NCBI RefSeq assembly: GCF_030766935.1
Contig: NZ_JASERL010000006.1
Coordinates: 186,001 to 250,000 of the forward strand
Reading direction: 5' to 3'
DNA: 64,000 nt
Source of the DNA: Streptomyces sp. KL109B
GTDB taxonomy: Bacteria > Actinomycetota > Actinomycetes > Streptomycetales > Streptomycetaceae
The translations under genes and the position numbers were made by a program. The notes under the pieces are model-generated. The model was not told where the DNA came from. It saw only the letters and a list, made by a program, of their open reading frames with translations, and did no database searches. This document shows, piece by piece, positions 25,333-34,261 of this stretch; the stretch's first letter is position 1, and every line of letters begins with the position of its first letter.

Positions 25333-28300
25333 ATGGAGCCGTTGCTGCGTGCTTCCGCGGCGGGAATGGTGCACCCGCTGGTCAAAAGGCTGCTTGTGCC
25401 CGGCGTGCAGGGCTCGGTACCGGAAGCTGGACGGGTTCTGGTGGCGGAGCTCCTACGGCCCACCGCCGAGCCCGGACTCGAGCGGCTGGCCCATTACTTG
25501 GTGGACCTCGCCACCTCGGACGACGTGCCCGACCTCGACCGCGGCCCCACGGACGCGGCCGGGGGAGAGCGGTGCGAGGCCCGGGTCACGCTGCTCGACG
25601 ACTTCCCCGAGGCCGGTGCCCCCGCCCGGGTCCGATTCGACCTCGCGGTGCCGCCCACCCACCCGTTGCGCGCGGAGTCGGCCGACGGCCCGCGCCTGCT
25701 CGTCATCGCCACCCCCTCCGACACGGACTCCGTGTCCCCGGCCTCGCGGCTGTACTCCGTGGGGGGCACGGACGCCGATGACGCGGTCTTCGCCTTCACG
25801 CCCGGAGCGAACGGCCTGCGCCGACTGCGATTCACGGTCTACGACCGGGCGTTCGCGATCCCGCTGCAGGAGGTCGAGGCGGCGGTTCAGGTGGGGCAGG
25901 ACAGGGGGCGCGTCGTGGCGGCCCTGGGGCAGTCGCTGCGGCGGCTCGGCGAGCTGGACTTGACAGTGCAGGAGGCGGCGGGGCTCACGCCGAGCGCGTT
26001 CGCCACCCGGCTGAGGACCGGGACGGCGGACCTCTCCGATGCCGAACTGGCGGTGTTTGAGCGGGCGTTGATGCTCGCGTGCCGATATGTCCAGCGTGAG
26101 CTCTCGCCGGACGTCACGCGTGAACCCCTCCTGGACGACGGGGGGCCCGCGCGTCCGGCCGAACGCCGCGTCATCTCGCTGCTCCAGACGGTGCTGGAAG
26201 TTTCGGCACGGCGGTCCGACCCGCTGGACCGGCCCGTTCCGGTGCGGCGGCTCCTCAGCTTCAGCGGTGGGCGCGGCACCATGACTCCTGCGGACCTCCA
26301 TCGACTCACCAGGGAGATGGTGCGTCGCGCTGAACGCGTGTCGCCGCAGCCGCTTCCCGTGGAGGAGCACCCGGCGGTCGCCCAGGCACTCGCCCGGAGC
26401 TTCACCGCGATGGGCGAGGTCACGATGAGCGATGCCGAAGCCGTCGCCATGGGGCCGACCGGGTTCACGGAACACCTAAGGTCCCGGTCACGGGATGCCG
26501 CGCGGGACCTGAGCGCCGACGCGGCCGCGACGTACGGTGCGCTGTTGACGGTCTCGGTGACCCAGTTCCTGCGCCTTCTCGAGCAGCGACCGGGCTTCGC
26601 CGCCCGCGTGCACGACGAGCAGCACCGACACCTCGCGGAACATGCCGCCCGAGTCGACCAGTTGCTGTCCCGGTTCCCTGAAAGGGACGACGCCGACGCC
26701 GCCTTCGAAGAGCGCTTCGGCGAGGACACCGCCACCCAGTACAACCAGCTCACCATCCACGGCATCGACCTGCCCCACACTCCCGGCTCCTGGTCCCTGC
26801 ACTCCGCCTACCTGGACCTGCACTGCGAGCCCGACCCGGCCGATGCCCTCCGGGCTCCGAACCCCGCCCCAGTGCCGGTGACCCAGGCCCTCTCGGGAAA
26901 GACGCGCGTCCTGATGCGCGGCGACGCGGGCTCCGGCAAGACCACGCTCATGCAGTGGCTGGCCGTGACCACGCTCATGGACGAACTACCGGACTGGCTG
27001 GCTCACATGCGCCACCGGGTGCCCTTCCTGGTGTCCGTGCGACGCCTGCCGCCGGACGGCTTCCCGCCGCCGTCGGACCTCCTCGTCGCCATCGGCTATC
27101 CGGGGGCCGACGCGCAGCCTGCGGGCTGGGCGGAGCGGGTGCTGGCAAGCGGCCGCGGTCTGCTGCTCGTCGACGGTGCGGACGAGATCCCGGAGGCCGA
27201 GCGTGAGCGGCTCCGTCACCGCCTGCGCGAATGGATCGGCCTCTTCCCGGACAACGTCTGGCTGGTCACCACCAGGCCGTCTGCCGTACCCGACGACTGG
27301 CTTGCGGCCGAGGGCTTCAGCGAGTTGCGGCTCGCCCCGATGAACCGCCACGAGGTGACGAGGTTCGTCCGGAGCTGGTACCGCGCCACACGCGCGACCG
27401 CACCCGTGGGGGAGGCGGGTCGGCTCGACCACCTTGAGGAGAACTTCCTGCTGTCCATTCGGCTCTCGGGTGAGCTGCAACGACTCGTCGCGAGCCCGCT
27501 GCTGTGCGGGGTGCTCTGCGCCCTGCACCGGGACCGCGGTGGAGTGCCCCGTGGGCGCCAGGAGTTGTATGAGGCGGCCCTGTGGATGCTCCTCGAACGC
27601 CGGGACCGGGCACGGCACATCGCGGGAACGGCGCACGTGGAGATCCCGCTGGGGCCCAAACGGCAGCTGCTGCAGATCCTGGCCTACTGGATGCTGCGCA
27701 ACGACCGCCCTCAGATGGATGGCGCCGAGGCGTTCGAGGCCATCCAGCGAAGCCTCGACATGTTTCCCGAGGCCGACGCGTGGGGCGGCGCCGAAGGCGT
27801 CTACCGGTACCTCCTGGAGCGCACCGGACTGCTCCACGAACCCGCGCCCGACAAGGTCGAGTTCAGCCACGACGTGTTCCGCGACTATCTGGCGGCGAGC
27901 GAACTGGTGCGGCGGCACGAATTCGACCTGCTCCTCAACAACGCTCATCGCCCCGAGTGGGCGGATGTCGTACGGATGGCCGTGGCCCAGGCCCGCCCCG
28001 ACGAACAGGCCGAACTGCTTCGGGGGTTGATCGCTCCGCACAGCGGTGCGCACCGTGTCGACGCCTACCGGCGCAAGCTCCTCGCCGTGGCCAGTCTGGA
28101 CGAGGCCGACAACATCGACCCGGCCATCCACGCCCGCGTGCTGCGGTTCACCAAGGCGCTCACGCACCCCACCACCCCCGCCGCCGCCCGCGCCCTCGGC
28201 TGGGCCGGTGCCGTCGCCCTGGACGTGCTCCCGGACCCGACGGTCGTCCCCGACGACGAGGCCCACCTCCTCGCCATCACCGCGACCTACGTGGGTGACG

Positions 28301-28707
28301 ACCGGGCCATCGACTACCTCACCCTCCTGCGCGACCGCGACCACCTGGAGATCCGGTCCCAACTGGCGGGCGCCTGGCGCAACTTCGACACCGACCGCTA
28401 CGCCGAGGAGATCATCGCCCACCTCGACGAGACCGACCTCTGGTTCCCCGTGTCCGACCTCAAGGAGCTCCAGACCCTGGCCGCACTCGGCGGACGCCCC
28501 CGGGTACGTGTCACGGGCCCGCTCACCCCGGACCAGCTGACCGCCCACCTGCCGCCCGACCGGCTGACCCACCTGTGGTTCAGCCACGCATTCGATCCGC
28601 ACATGGAGTGGCTGCGGGCCTTCCCCCGGCTGCGGACCGTCCACGCCGACACCCGTCTGCACCGGGCCTCCGGCGTCCCCGACGGCGTCGAACTCGTTCA
28701 GCCCTGA
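25333..28707 (+). CDS. NACHT-domain STAND NTPase (first gene of putative immune operon)
   Basis: 1124 residues from ATG at 25333, with a strong GGGGGAGG site 4-5 nt upstream. Residues 1-~500 are an unassigned N-terminal region: a short helical start (MEPLLRASAAGMVHPLVKRLL), a beta-rich stretch (~80-190, RVTLLDDFPEAG...RLRFTVYDRAFAIPL) and a long helical part. The NACHT module follows: Walker A GDAGSGKTTLMQWLA (Gly530-Lys536), Walker B GLLLVDGADEIPE (Asp614), sensor VWLVTTRP, winged-helix-type FSHDVFRDYLAASELVRR near 850. The rest is helical repeats ending in a short leucine-rich-like strand (LTHLWFSHAF...LRTVHADTRLHR). NACHT STAND proteins sense a ligand through C-terminal repeats and oligomerise; many bacterial ones are anti-phage. 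No effector domain is recognised here, so effectors probably come from the next two genes. Confidence 0.88.
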   Translation: MEPLLRASAAGMVHPLVKRLLVPGVQGSVPEAGRVLVAELLRPTAEPGLERLAHYLVDLATSDDVPDLDRGPTDAAGGERCEARVTLLDDFPEAGAPARVRFDLAVPPTHPLRAESADGPRLLVIATPSDTDSVSPASRLYSVGGTDADDAVFAFTPGANGLRRLRFTVYDRAFAIPLQEVEAAVQVGQDRGRVVAALGQSLRRLGELDLTVQEAAGLTPSAFATRLRTGTADLSDAELAVFERALMLACRYVQRELSPDVTREPLLDDGGPARPAERRVISLLQTVLEVSARRSDPLDRPVPVRRLLSFSGGRGTMTPADLHRLTREMVRRAERVSPQPLPVEEHPAVAQALARSFTAMGEVTMSDAEAVAMGPTGFTEHLRSRSRDAARDLSADAAATYGALLTVSVTQFLRLLEQRPGFAARVHDEQHRHLAEHAARVDQLLSRFPERDDADAAFEERFGEDTATQYNQLTIHGIDLPHTPGSWSLHSAYLDLHCEPDPADALRAPNPAPVPVTQALSGKTRVLMRGDAGSGKTTLMQWLAVTTLMDELPDWLAHMRHRVPFLVSVRRLPPDGFPPPSDLLVAIGYPGADAQPAGWAERVLASGRGLLLVDGADEIPEAERERLRHRLREWIGLFPDNVWLVTTRPSAVPDDWLAAEGFSELRLAPMNRHEVTRFVRSWYRATRATAPVGEAGRLDHLEENFLLSIRLSGELQRLVASPLLCGVLCALHRDRGGVPRGRQELYEAALWMLLERRDRARHIAGTAHVEIPLGPKRQLLQILAYWMLRNDRPQMDGAEAFEAIQRSLDMFPEADAWGGAEGVYRYLLERTGLLHEPAPDKVEFSHDVFRDYLAASELVRRHEFDLLLNNAHRPEWADVVRMAVAQARPDEQAELLRGLIAPHSGAHRVDAYRRKLLAVASLDEADNIDPAIHARVLRFTKALTHPTTPAAARALGWAGAVALDVLPDPTVVPDDEAHLLAITATYVGDDRAIDYLTLLRDRDHLEIRSQLAGAWRNFDTDRYAEEIIAHLDETDLWFPVSDLKELQTLAALGGRPRVRVTGPLTPDQLTAHLPPDRLTHLWFSHAFDPHMEWLRAFPRLRTVHADTRLHRASGVPDGVELVQP

Positions 28708-28741
28708 CAGCCCCGCACACCAGGAAGGAGTAGCCCCGGCC

Positions 28742-30052
28742 GTGCCGACCCGCCTAGCCGTCCGCACCGTTGACACCACCGGCGACGGTTTCGCCAACCT
28801 GCCCGAGGAGCCCACCCACCGGCCGCGCGACCTCACCGTGCGCATCGACCGCTGTGGATCCGGCTTCCGTGTGCTGCTCTTCGGCAGGGCCGTGGAGACC
28901 ACCCCGTACGGCACCCACGAAGCCGTACTCGAGAAGAGCCAGGCCCAGGTGGAGCAGCTCGCCGACGACATGCGGCGCGTGTGGTTCGAGCGGTTCATCG
29001 GCTACGAGAGCGCCCCGGACCGCTTCCCGTACTCCGACGGCGTCAACCTCACCGACGTGGAGGTGGACGAGGGCGAACTCGCCCGCGCCATAGGGGCGTT
29101 GCACGCCGTCGGGTACAAGTGTCTGATGGGCCTCCTCGAAGGGGCGGCTCCGTCGATGGTCCGGCTGCGTGGCCAACTCGTGGACGTGTTGCGCAAGGAC
29201 GGCCTGCTCATCCGGTTCGAATCCCGGGACGTGTACTTTCCCTGGCCGATGCTGTGCCTGCCGCCCCGGCCGGAGGAGCCGCCGGTGGACGGCGGCCGCC
29301 CGCCCTTCGACAGGTTCCTCGGCTACCGCCACCAGATCGAGCAGACCAGCTGCCTCGAACCCCCGCCGGGCCCACCGCCGGGCCCGTCGCCGGTGACCCC
29401 CGTTCCGGAGGCGTCGGACCGGGTGCGCGCGAGCCTGCACACCGATGGCCTCGACGATCTGCTCAGCGCGCCCACGGCCGCAGCGGAGGTGGCGCGGCTG
29501 CTGTCCGACGTCACCCGGCTCACCGTCCGCAGCAGCAGCGAGGACCTCTTCGCCGACATGGTGTCGCCGGAGTTCGCGGACGAGTTGATGTACTTCTGGT
29601 GCCACGGCCAGTTCGGGTCGCCGGGCCCGGACGGCACCCCGCCCGCCATGACCATCAAGCTCACCGACGAGCACCTCATCGACGCGCAGGACATCGGCAG
29701 CCGGATGACACTGGCGCGCGAGGGCGGGCCCTTCGCCAGCGCGCCGTTCGTCTTCCTCAACGCCTGCCACCTGGGGCAGTTGTCCTCCGGGCAGGTTCAT
29801 CACATCGGCATGGCGCTGCTGCGGCACGGCGCTACGGGAGTGCTCGGCCCGCAGGCCCCCGTACCCGTGGCGTTCGCCGCGGAGTACGCGCTGCGGTTCC
29901 TCAAGACGTACCTCGACGGGGCGCGGGCGGGCGACGTCATGCAGGAGCTGACACGGGCGTTCGCCGACACCTACAGCAATCCGCTCGGCCTGCTCTACTC
30001 ACTGCACTCCGGCCTCGACAGCAAACTCACCCGCCCGGAGCGCGCCCTGTGA
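28742..30052 (+). CDS. CHAT-domain (caspase-like) protease
   Basis: 436 residues, GTG start, with AAGGAG 11 nt upstream and 34 nt after the NACHT gene. The C-terminal half is a CHAT domain (caspase HetF associated with TPRs, clan CD cysteine peptidase): the catalytic histidine motif YFWCHGQF with His288, and the catalytic cysteine motif FVFLNACHLG with Cys342 at the end of a hydrophobic strand, followed by GMALLRHGATGVLGPQAPVPVAFAAEYALRFLKTYL. The N-terminal ~200 residues have a pre-CHAT layout (KDGLLIRFESRDVYFPWPMLCLPP) and a Pro-rich linker (PPPGPPPGPSPVTP). CHAT proteases cleave partner proteins and serve as death effectors in several bacterial immune systems. Here it lies between a NACHT ATPase and a serine hydrolase, overlapping the latter by 4 nt. 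Its target is unknown. Confidence 0.87.
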   Translation: MPTRLAVRTVDTTGDGFANLPEEPTHRPRDLTVRIDRCGSGFRVLLFGRAVETTPYGTHEAVLEKSQAQVEQLADDMRRVWFERFIGYESAPDRFPYSDGVNLTDVEVDEGELARAIGALHAVGYKCLMGLLEGAAPSMVRLRGQLVDVLRKDGLLIRFESRDVYFPWPMLCLPPRPEEPPVDGGRPPFDRFLGYRHQIEQTSCLEPPPGPPPGPSPVTPVPEASDRVRASLHTDGLDDLLSAPTAAAEVARLLSDVTRLTVRSSSEDLFADMVSPEFADELMYFWCHGQFGSPGPDGTPPAMTIKLTDEHLIDAQDIGSRMTLAREGGPFASAPFVFLNACHLGQLSSGQVHHIGMALLRHGATGVLGPQAPVPVAFAAEYALRFLKTYLDGARAGDVMQELTRAFADTYSNPLGLLYSLHSGLDSKLTRPERAL

Positions 30053-31365
30053 CAACCCCCGCCACCCGGCCCCACACCACCCCCTTCGCCACCGTCGACC
30101 TCGACGAACTCGGGCGCCTCGTCGGACCCGGCGGCCATCCCGTGCCCAGCGCCAAGGTCCGGGCCCGACTCGCGCGCACGCTGCGGGTGCCCGACTGGGC
30201 CACCGACATCTACGTCTACGTACACGGCTGGCAGACCGGGCCCGCCGCCGCGCTGCGCCGGGCCGAGGAACTCTTCGCGCTCGTCCACGCCCAGCACGCG
30301 CGCCACGGAGAGCACTATCCGCGGCTACAGGCGTTCCGGCCCTGGGGCGTCGTCGTACGGTGGCCGTCGTCCAGCCTGCCCACGCTCGCGGGCTACCGGA
30401 GGATCCGGGACCGCGCCCACGCCATGAGCGCGAACGACACGGGCCACGCGCCGCACGTACTGGCCCATCTGCTCGGCTACTTGGACGGCGAGCGCAGCAA
30501 ACCGGGCCCCGACCTGCTGAAGACCCGCCGCGGCCAGTTCCTGCACCTCGTCGGGCACTCCTTCGGCGGCCGCTTTCTGTGCGAGGCCGTGAGCCGGGCG
30601 GCCAGGCCGCGTGGACCCGCGGTGGCCGGCTGGGGTGCGCCGGGCCCGGCCCGGCACCCCTTCACCGTGGACAGCATGGTCATCTTCCAGATGGCCGCGC
30701 CACGGGACTGCTTCACCGACCTCTTCCCCGACCTGCTCCCGGCGCCCGCCGACGCCTTCGGCCCGCCCGAACCCGCCGACGCGCGTCCAGACGCCCCCTC
30801 CGACGCACCCCCGGACGCCCCCTCCGACGCACCCCCGGACACCCCCACCGGCGCACCCGGGCACGGCCCCTCCGGCGCACCCCCGGACACCCCCACCGGC
30901 GCACCCGGGCACGGCCCCTCCGGCGCACCCCCGGACACCCCCTCCGGCGCACCCGGGCACGGCCCCTCCGGCGCACCACTGCACGCCCCCAGCGGAGCGC
31001 CCATGCACGGCGCTCCCAGCGGAGCGCCCAGGCACGACGCTCCCAGCGGAGCGCCCATGCACGGCCCCATCGTCCTCACCTACTCCCGCTTCGACCGGGC
31101 CACCGGCTTCTGGCACCTCCGGGCGGAGCGCGCCGCGGGCATCGGGCACTCCGGGGTCGGCGTGGCCCCCGTGCCGGTCTCCTCCCTCCGGCTGCTCCCC
31201 GTCGACACCCCCTACCGCGCCGCCATGCTCGACCACCGCTTGGTGAGCGTCGATTCGAGCTGGCGCTACAACAGCGGGCGCCTCAGCCCGGCCCGCGCCC
31301 ACTCCGACTTCGCGCACCCCGAGACGGCACACCTCCTCCTCAATCTCGCCGACCTCTCACGCTGA
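30049..31365 (+). CDS. Serine alpha/beta hydrolase with Pro/Gly/Ala repeat insert
   Basis: 438 residues from GTG at 30049; GTGA overlap with the CHAT gene shows translational coupling. Seen: an oxyanion-type loop IYVYVHGWQTGPAAALRRAEELF near residue 60 and the nucleophile elbow HLVGHSFGGRFLCEAV with Ser171. A low-complexity insert of repeated PSGAP/APPDTP/GHGPSG units takes residues ~245-339, then a second folded part (LTYSRFDRATGFWHLR...GIGHSGVGVAPVPVSSLRLLPVD) that can supply the Asp and His of the triad. No signal peptide or membrane helix, so it acts in the cytosol. Lipase or esterase activity, possibly on membrane lipid, is inferred from the fold; the real substrate is unknown. Third gene of the NACHT-CHAT operon. 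Confidence 0.8.
   Translation: MTTPATRPHTTPFATVDLDELGRLVGPGGHPVPSAKVRARLARTLRVPDWATDIYVYVHGWQTGPAAALRRAEELFALVHAQHARHGEHYPRLQAFRPWGVVVRWPSSSLPTLAGYRRIRDRAHAMSANDTGHAPHVLAHLLGYLDGERSKPGPDLLKTRRGQFLHLVGHSFGGRFLCEAVSRAARPRGPAVAGWGAPGPARHPFTVDSMVIFQMAAPRDCFTDLFPDLLPAPADAFGPPEPADARPDAPSDAPPDAPSDAPPDTPTGAPGHGPSGAPPDTPTGAPGHGPSGAPPDTPSGAPGHGPSGAPLHAPSGAPMHGAPSGAPRHDAPSGAPMHGPIVLTYSRFDRATGFWHLRAERAAGIGHSGVGVAPVPVSSLRLLPVDTPYRAAMLDHRLVSVDSSWRYNSGRLSPARAHSDFAHPETAHLLLNLADLSR
30781..31066 (+). repeat. Coding tandem repeats, APPDTPTGAPGHGPSG type
   Basis: Inside the hydrolase gene. A 48-nt unit coding APPDTPTGAPGHGPSG occurs about three times (last copy with PSG for PTG), preceded by 24-nt DAPSDAPP units and followed by shorter HGAPSGAPR/MHGAPSGAP units. 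The DNA is nearly identical between units, so copy number is likely to vary between strains. Confidence 0.85.
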
Positions 31366-31397
31366 GGCGTCTGTTACCCGGTTATGACGTGGCGATC

Positions 31398-31428
31398 TTG
31401 ACGCGCACACCCAAAGGGCAAGTAGGTT
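31398..31428 (+). promoter_or_regulatory. Possible promoter of the carboxypeptidase gene
   Basis: TTGACG (31398-31403) and TAGGTT (31423-31428), 19 nt apart, resemble the main vegetative Streptomyces promoter. The 130-nt gap before the carboxypeptidase ATG is less G/C-rich here than around it. Confidence 0.4.
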
Positions 31429-31495
31429 CGGTATGCACTGATTTACCGCGACGATCCGGCGACGGCCGTTCCCGCGCCGGGACAGGGGGCGTCCC

Positions 31496-32464
31496 ATGGG
31501 CTCTCATGCCCGACCCAACCGTCTGCACCGCACCGGAGCCCGCGTGGCGACGGTCGCGCTTATCGGGGCCGTCGTGCCGATCACCGTCGGCGGCATCGCA
31601 GAGGCGGCCACTCCCGGTGTCACGCACTCCGCCGCCGGCCAGGACGAGGGGGAGCAGGCGGCCAAGGCCCAGGACGCCCCCGACATCACGGCCGACGCCG
31701 ACCACGCCTACCTCCTCGACGCCCGCGACGGCAGCCAGGAACGGGAGTTGTGGGCCGGGCCCAAGGCCGACGAGAGCGTGTCGATGGCCAGCACGACGAA
31801 GATCATGACCGCGATGGTCGTGCTCCGGCACCCCGAGTGGCTCGACCGGCAGATCACGGTGAAGCAGGAGTACCGGGACTACGTCGCCAAGAACGGCGCC
31901 AGCACCGCCGACCTCCAGACCGGCGACAAGCTGACGGCCCGCCAGCTCCTGCACGCCATGCTGATCCCCTCCGGCGGAGACGCCGCGATGGCCCTCGCCG
32001 ACAACTACGGCGTCGGCGCCACCATGGACGCCCGGATCGCCGACTTCGAGAACCAGATGAACCTCGCGGCAGCCCAGTTGGGCATGACCGGCACCCACTT
32101 CGACTCCTTCGACGGCATCTCGCACGGCGACAACCGCAGCACCGCCCGCGACCTGGCGAAGCTCGGCCAACGCGCCATGCTGCAGCCCGTGTTCGCCGAC
32201 ATCGTCAAGAACAAGAAGTACGAGACCGAGGCCCCGGCCGCCAACGGCCGCACCCGCTACTACACCTGGGAAACCACCAACGACCTGCTGAGCAGCTACG
32301 ACGGCGCCCTCGGCATCAAGACCGGCAGCGGCGACGAAGCCGGCTACTCCCTCGTCTTCGCCGCACAGCGCGACCACCGCACTCTGGTCGGCGCCATCGT
32401 CGGCGCCGACCAGGAGGTCTTCGACGACGCCGCGAAGATGCTCGACTGGGGCTTCGCGCACTGA
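31496..32464 (+). CDS. D-alanyl-D-alanine carboxypeptidase (PBP5/S11 family)
   Basis: 322 residues. Trims the terminal D-Ala from peptidoglycan pentapeptide. Signal peptide: HARPNRLHRTG then a hydrophobic core VATVALIGAVVPITVGG and IAEAA, so exported, with the rest extracellular. All three penicillin-binding motifs are present: SxxK as MASTTKIMT (nucleophile Ser near residue 99), SxN-like as SGGD near 159, and KTG as IKTGSGDEAGYSL near 272. The third residue of SGG departs from the usual SGN/SAN, which also occurs in actinobacterial members. The 5' leader holds a plausible promoter. It is convergent with the kinase gene, only 25 nt apart. Confidence 0.88.
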   Translation: MGSHARPNRLHRTGARVATVALIGAVVPITVGGIAEAATPGVTHSAAGQDEGEQAAKAQDAPDITADADHAYLLDARDGSQERELWAGPKADESVSMASTTKIMTAMVVLRHPEWLDRQITVKQEYRDYVAKNGASTADLQTGDKLTARQLLHAMLIPSGGDAAMALADNYGVGATMDARIADFENQMNLAAAQLGMTGTHFDSFDGISHGDNRSTARDLAKLGQRAMLQPVFADIVKNKKYETEAPAANGRTRYYTWETTNDLLSSYDGALGIKTGSGDEAGYSLVFAAQRDHRTLVGAIVGADQEVFDDAAKMLDWGFAH

Positions 32465-32489
32465 CGAACGGTCGCGAGGTCGGGCCGGT

Positions 32490-34109
32490 TCAGGGGCTGG
32501 GCAACGCGCCCGGCTGGACCCGGCGGGTCCTGACGTCCCGCGCAGCGAAGAGCACCAGGGTGAGTACGCCGATGGGGATGGCTATCCCCATCGTGAAACG
32601 CGAGCCCGCGGTGAGGGTGAAGACCACCGCGACCGCGTATCCCACGCCGCGCATCACGCCGCCGGAGCGGGGCGTGAGGGCCGCCCCCAGGGTCAGGGCG
32701 ACGATCAGCAGGACGGTGTCGACGACCGGCCAGATGACCTCGTTCGGCTGCAGGGGGCCGTAGTGGATGTCCCGGGCGAGCGTGAAACCGGCGTTCGCGG
32801 CGAAGGGGATGAACAGGATCGGTGGCAGGGCGAAGCGCACCAGCGCCGTCAGGGCGCTGTCCAGTTGGTTGGGTGGTTCGCCGTCCCGTGTGCGGTTGGC
32901 CCTGCGCATGACCAGCCCGACGTACGTGGCGAGCCCGATGGTGGCGAGGGTGACGACGCCGACCGCGGTGTACGTGTCCAACTCGTCCGATACGCCATTG
33001 TTGTTGACGATGGCCAGGACGACGGCGAGCACGGTGATCAGGAGCCAGCCCACGGCCGCGCCCCACGCTCTGCGTACGGCCGATTGTCTGGTGAGCCCGC
33101 TGTCGCCCGCCGGTTGTCCGGTCGTGGCGCGCAGCGTCGGGGGAACGGTCGCCGCCCGGGTTCTGGTCGGCGTCGGCGTCGACGCGGGCTCGGGAACCCG
33201 GGCGAGCCGCCGCAGCGCGCGGGAGACGTCGCCGGCGGTGCCGTACCGCTCGGCGGGGTCCTTGCGCAGCAGCGTCAGCACGACGTCGTCCCAGGCGCCG
33301 GGTATCTCCGTGCCGACGGAGCTGGGGGCGGGCGGCTCCTGGGTGAGATGCGCCGAGAGATAGCCGACCGTGTCGGGGGCCCGGAACGGCAGCCGTCCGG
33401 TGAGCAGTTCGAAGAGCACGCACCCCAGCGCGTACAGATCGCTGCGCGTCTCCGGATGGCCGCGGGCCTGCTCGGGAGCCATGTACGGGGGTGTGCCCAC
33501 GATGAAGCCGGTCTGCGTGAGACGGTCCGAGGTCGCGTACGGATCGGCGGCGCGCGCCACACCGAAGTCGAGGACCTTCACCGTCCCGGAGGGCGTGATG
33601 AGGATGTTGGAGGGCTTGATGTCCCGGTGCATGATGTTCGCCGCGTGCGCGTCGGCGAGCGCGTCACAGATCTGGCCGCCCCAGCGCGCCGCGTCGGCCA
33701 TGGTGACCGCGCCCCGGCGCAGCTTGCTGTCCAGGCCCTCGCCACGCACCAGCTCCATCACCAGGAACGGCACCTTGCTGCCATTGGCCCCGGACCCGGC
33801 CCCGGACCCGCCCCCGGACCCGATCCCGCCCCCAGCCGCAGCCCCGCCCCTGCCCCCGGTCTCGGCCTCGCCGAGGTCGTGGATGGTCACGATGTGCGGG
33901 TGCTGCAACCGGGCGGTGATCCGCGCCTCGCGCAGGAACCGGGCACGCGCCTCTTCCCCCCGGCTCCCGCCGCCCGCGAGCAAGGAGATCACCTTGACCG
34001 CGACCCGGCGGTCCAGCGTCTCGTCCTGGGCCTCCCACACCTCGCCCATCCCGCCCTCACCGAGCCGGCGCACCAACCGGTAACGGCCGCCGAGTAGTTG
34101 ATCCCGCAC
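32490..34109 (-). CDS. Multi-pass membrane Ser/Thr protein kinase (PknB-like)
   Basis: 539 residues. Kinase domain ~10-280: glycine loop LGEGGMGEVWEA (17-27), ATP Lys39 in VAVKVIS, catalytic loop HRDIKPSN with Asp163, DFG in KVLDFGVARAAD, activation loop GTPPYMAPEQ and YALGCVLFELLTGRLPF. A Gly/Ser-rich insert of ~27 residues (85-111) is placed between beta-4 and the hinge, unusual and G/C-repeat coded. After a linker rich in Thr/Pro, the C-terminal part has about five hydrophobic helices instead of one helix plus PASTA repeats, ending in a basic tail. The membrane part may be a sensor. Single gene, convergent with the carboxypeptidase. Confidence 0.9.
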   Translation of the reverse strand: MRDQLLGGRYRLVRRLGEGGMGEVWEAQDETLDRRVAVKVISLLAGGGSRGEEARARFLREARITARLQHPHIVTIHDLGEAETGGRGGAAAGGGIGSGGGSGAGSGANGSKVPFLVMELVRGEGLDSKLRRGAVTMADAARWGGQICDALADAHAANIMHRDIKPSNILITPSGTVKVLDFGVARAADPYATSDRLTQTGFIVGTPPYMAPEQARGHPETRSDLYALGCVLFELLTGRLPFRAPDTVGYLSAHLTQEPPAPSSVGTEIPGAWDDVVLTLLRKDPAERYGTAGDVSRALRRLARVPEPASTPTPTRTRAATVPPTLRATTGQPAGDSGLTRQSAVRRAWGAAVGWLLITVLAVVLAIVNNNGVSDELDTYTAVGVVTLATIGLATYVGLVMRRANRTRDGEPPNQLDSALTALVRFALPPILFIPFAANAGFTLARDIHYGPLQPNEVIWPVVDTVLLIVALTLGAALTPRSGGVMRGVGYAVAVVFTLTAGSRFTMGIAIPIGVLTLVLFAARDVRTRRVQPGALPSP

Positions 34110-34261
34110 CGCCAGACCTCCCCCGTCTCGTCCGTACGTCCGTTCCTACCCGCCCAAGGGTGAACCGGCACCCCAGGATCATCGCGCGTACGCCACCACG
34201 GCGCGCGCGATCCACAGAACCTTCCCAGGGCGCCGGTTCCCGGCCGCGCCGGTCCGGAGGG

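Noticed and set aside
30781..31066. CRISPR array or minisatellite unrelated to coding
   Set aside because: Repeats stay in frame, code a Pro/Gly/Ala linker and have no unique spacers.
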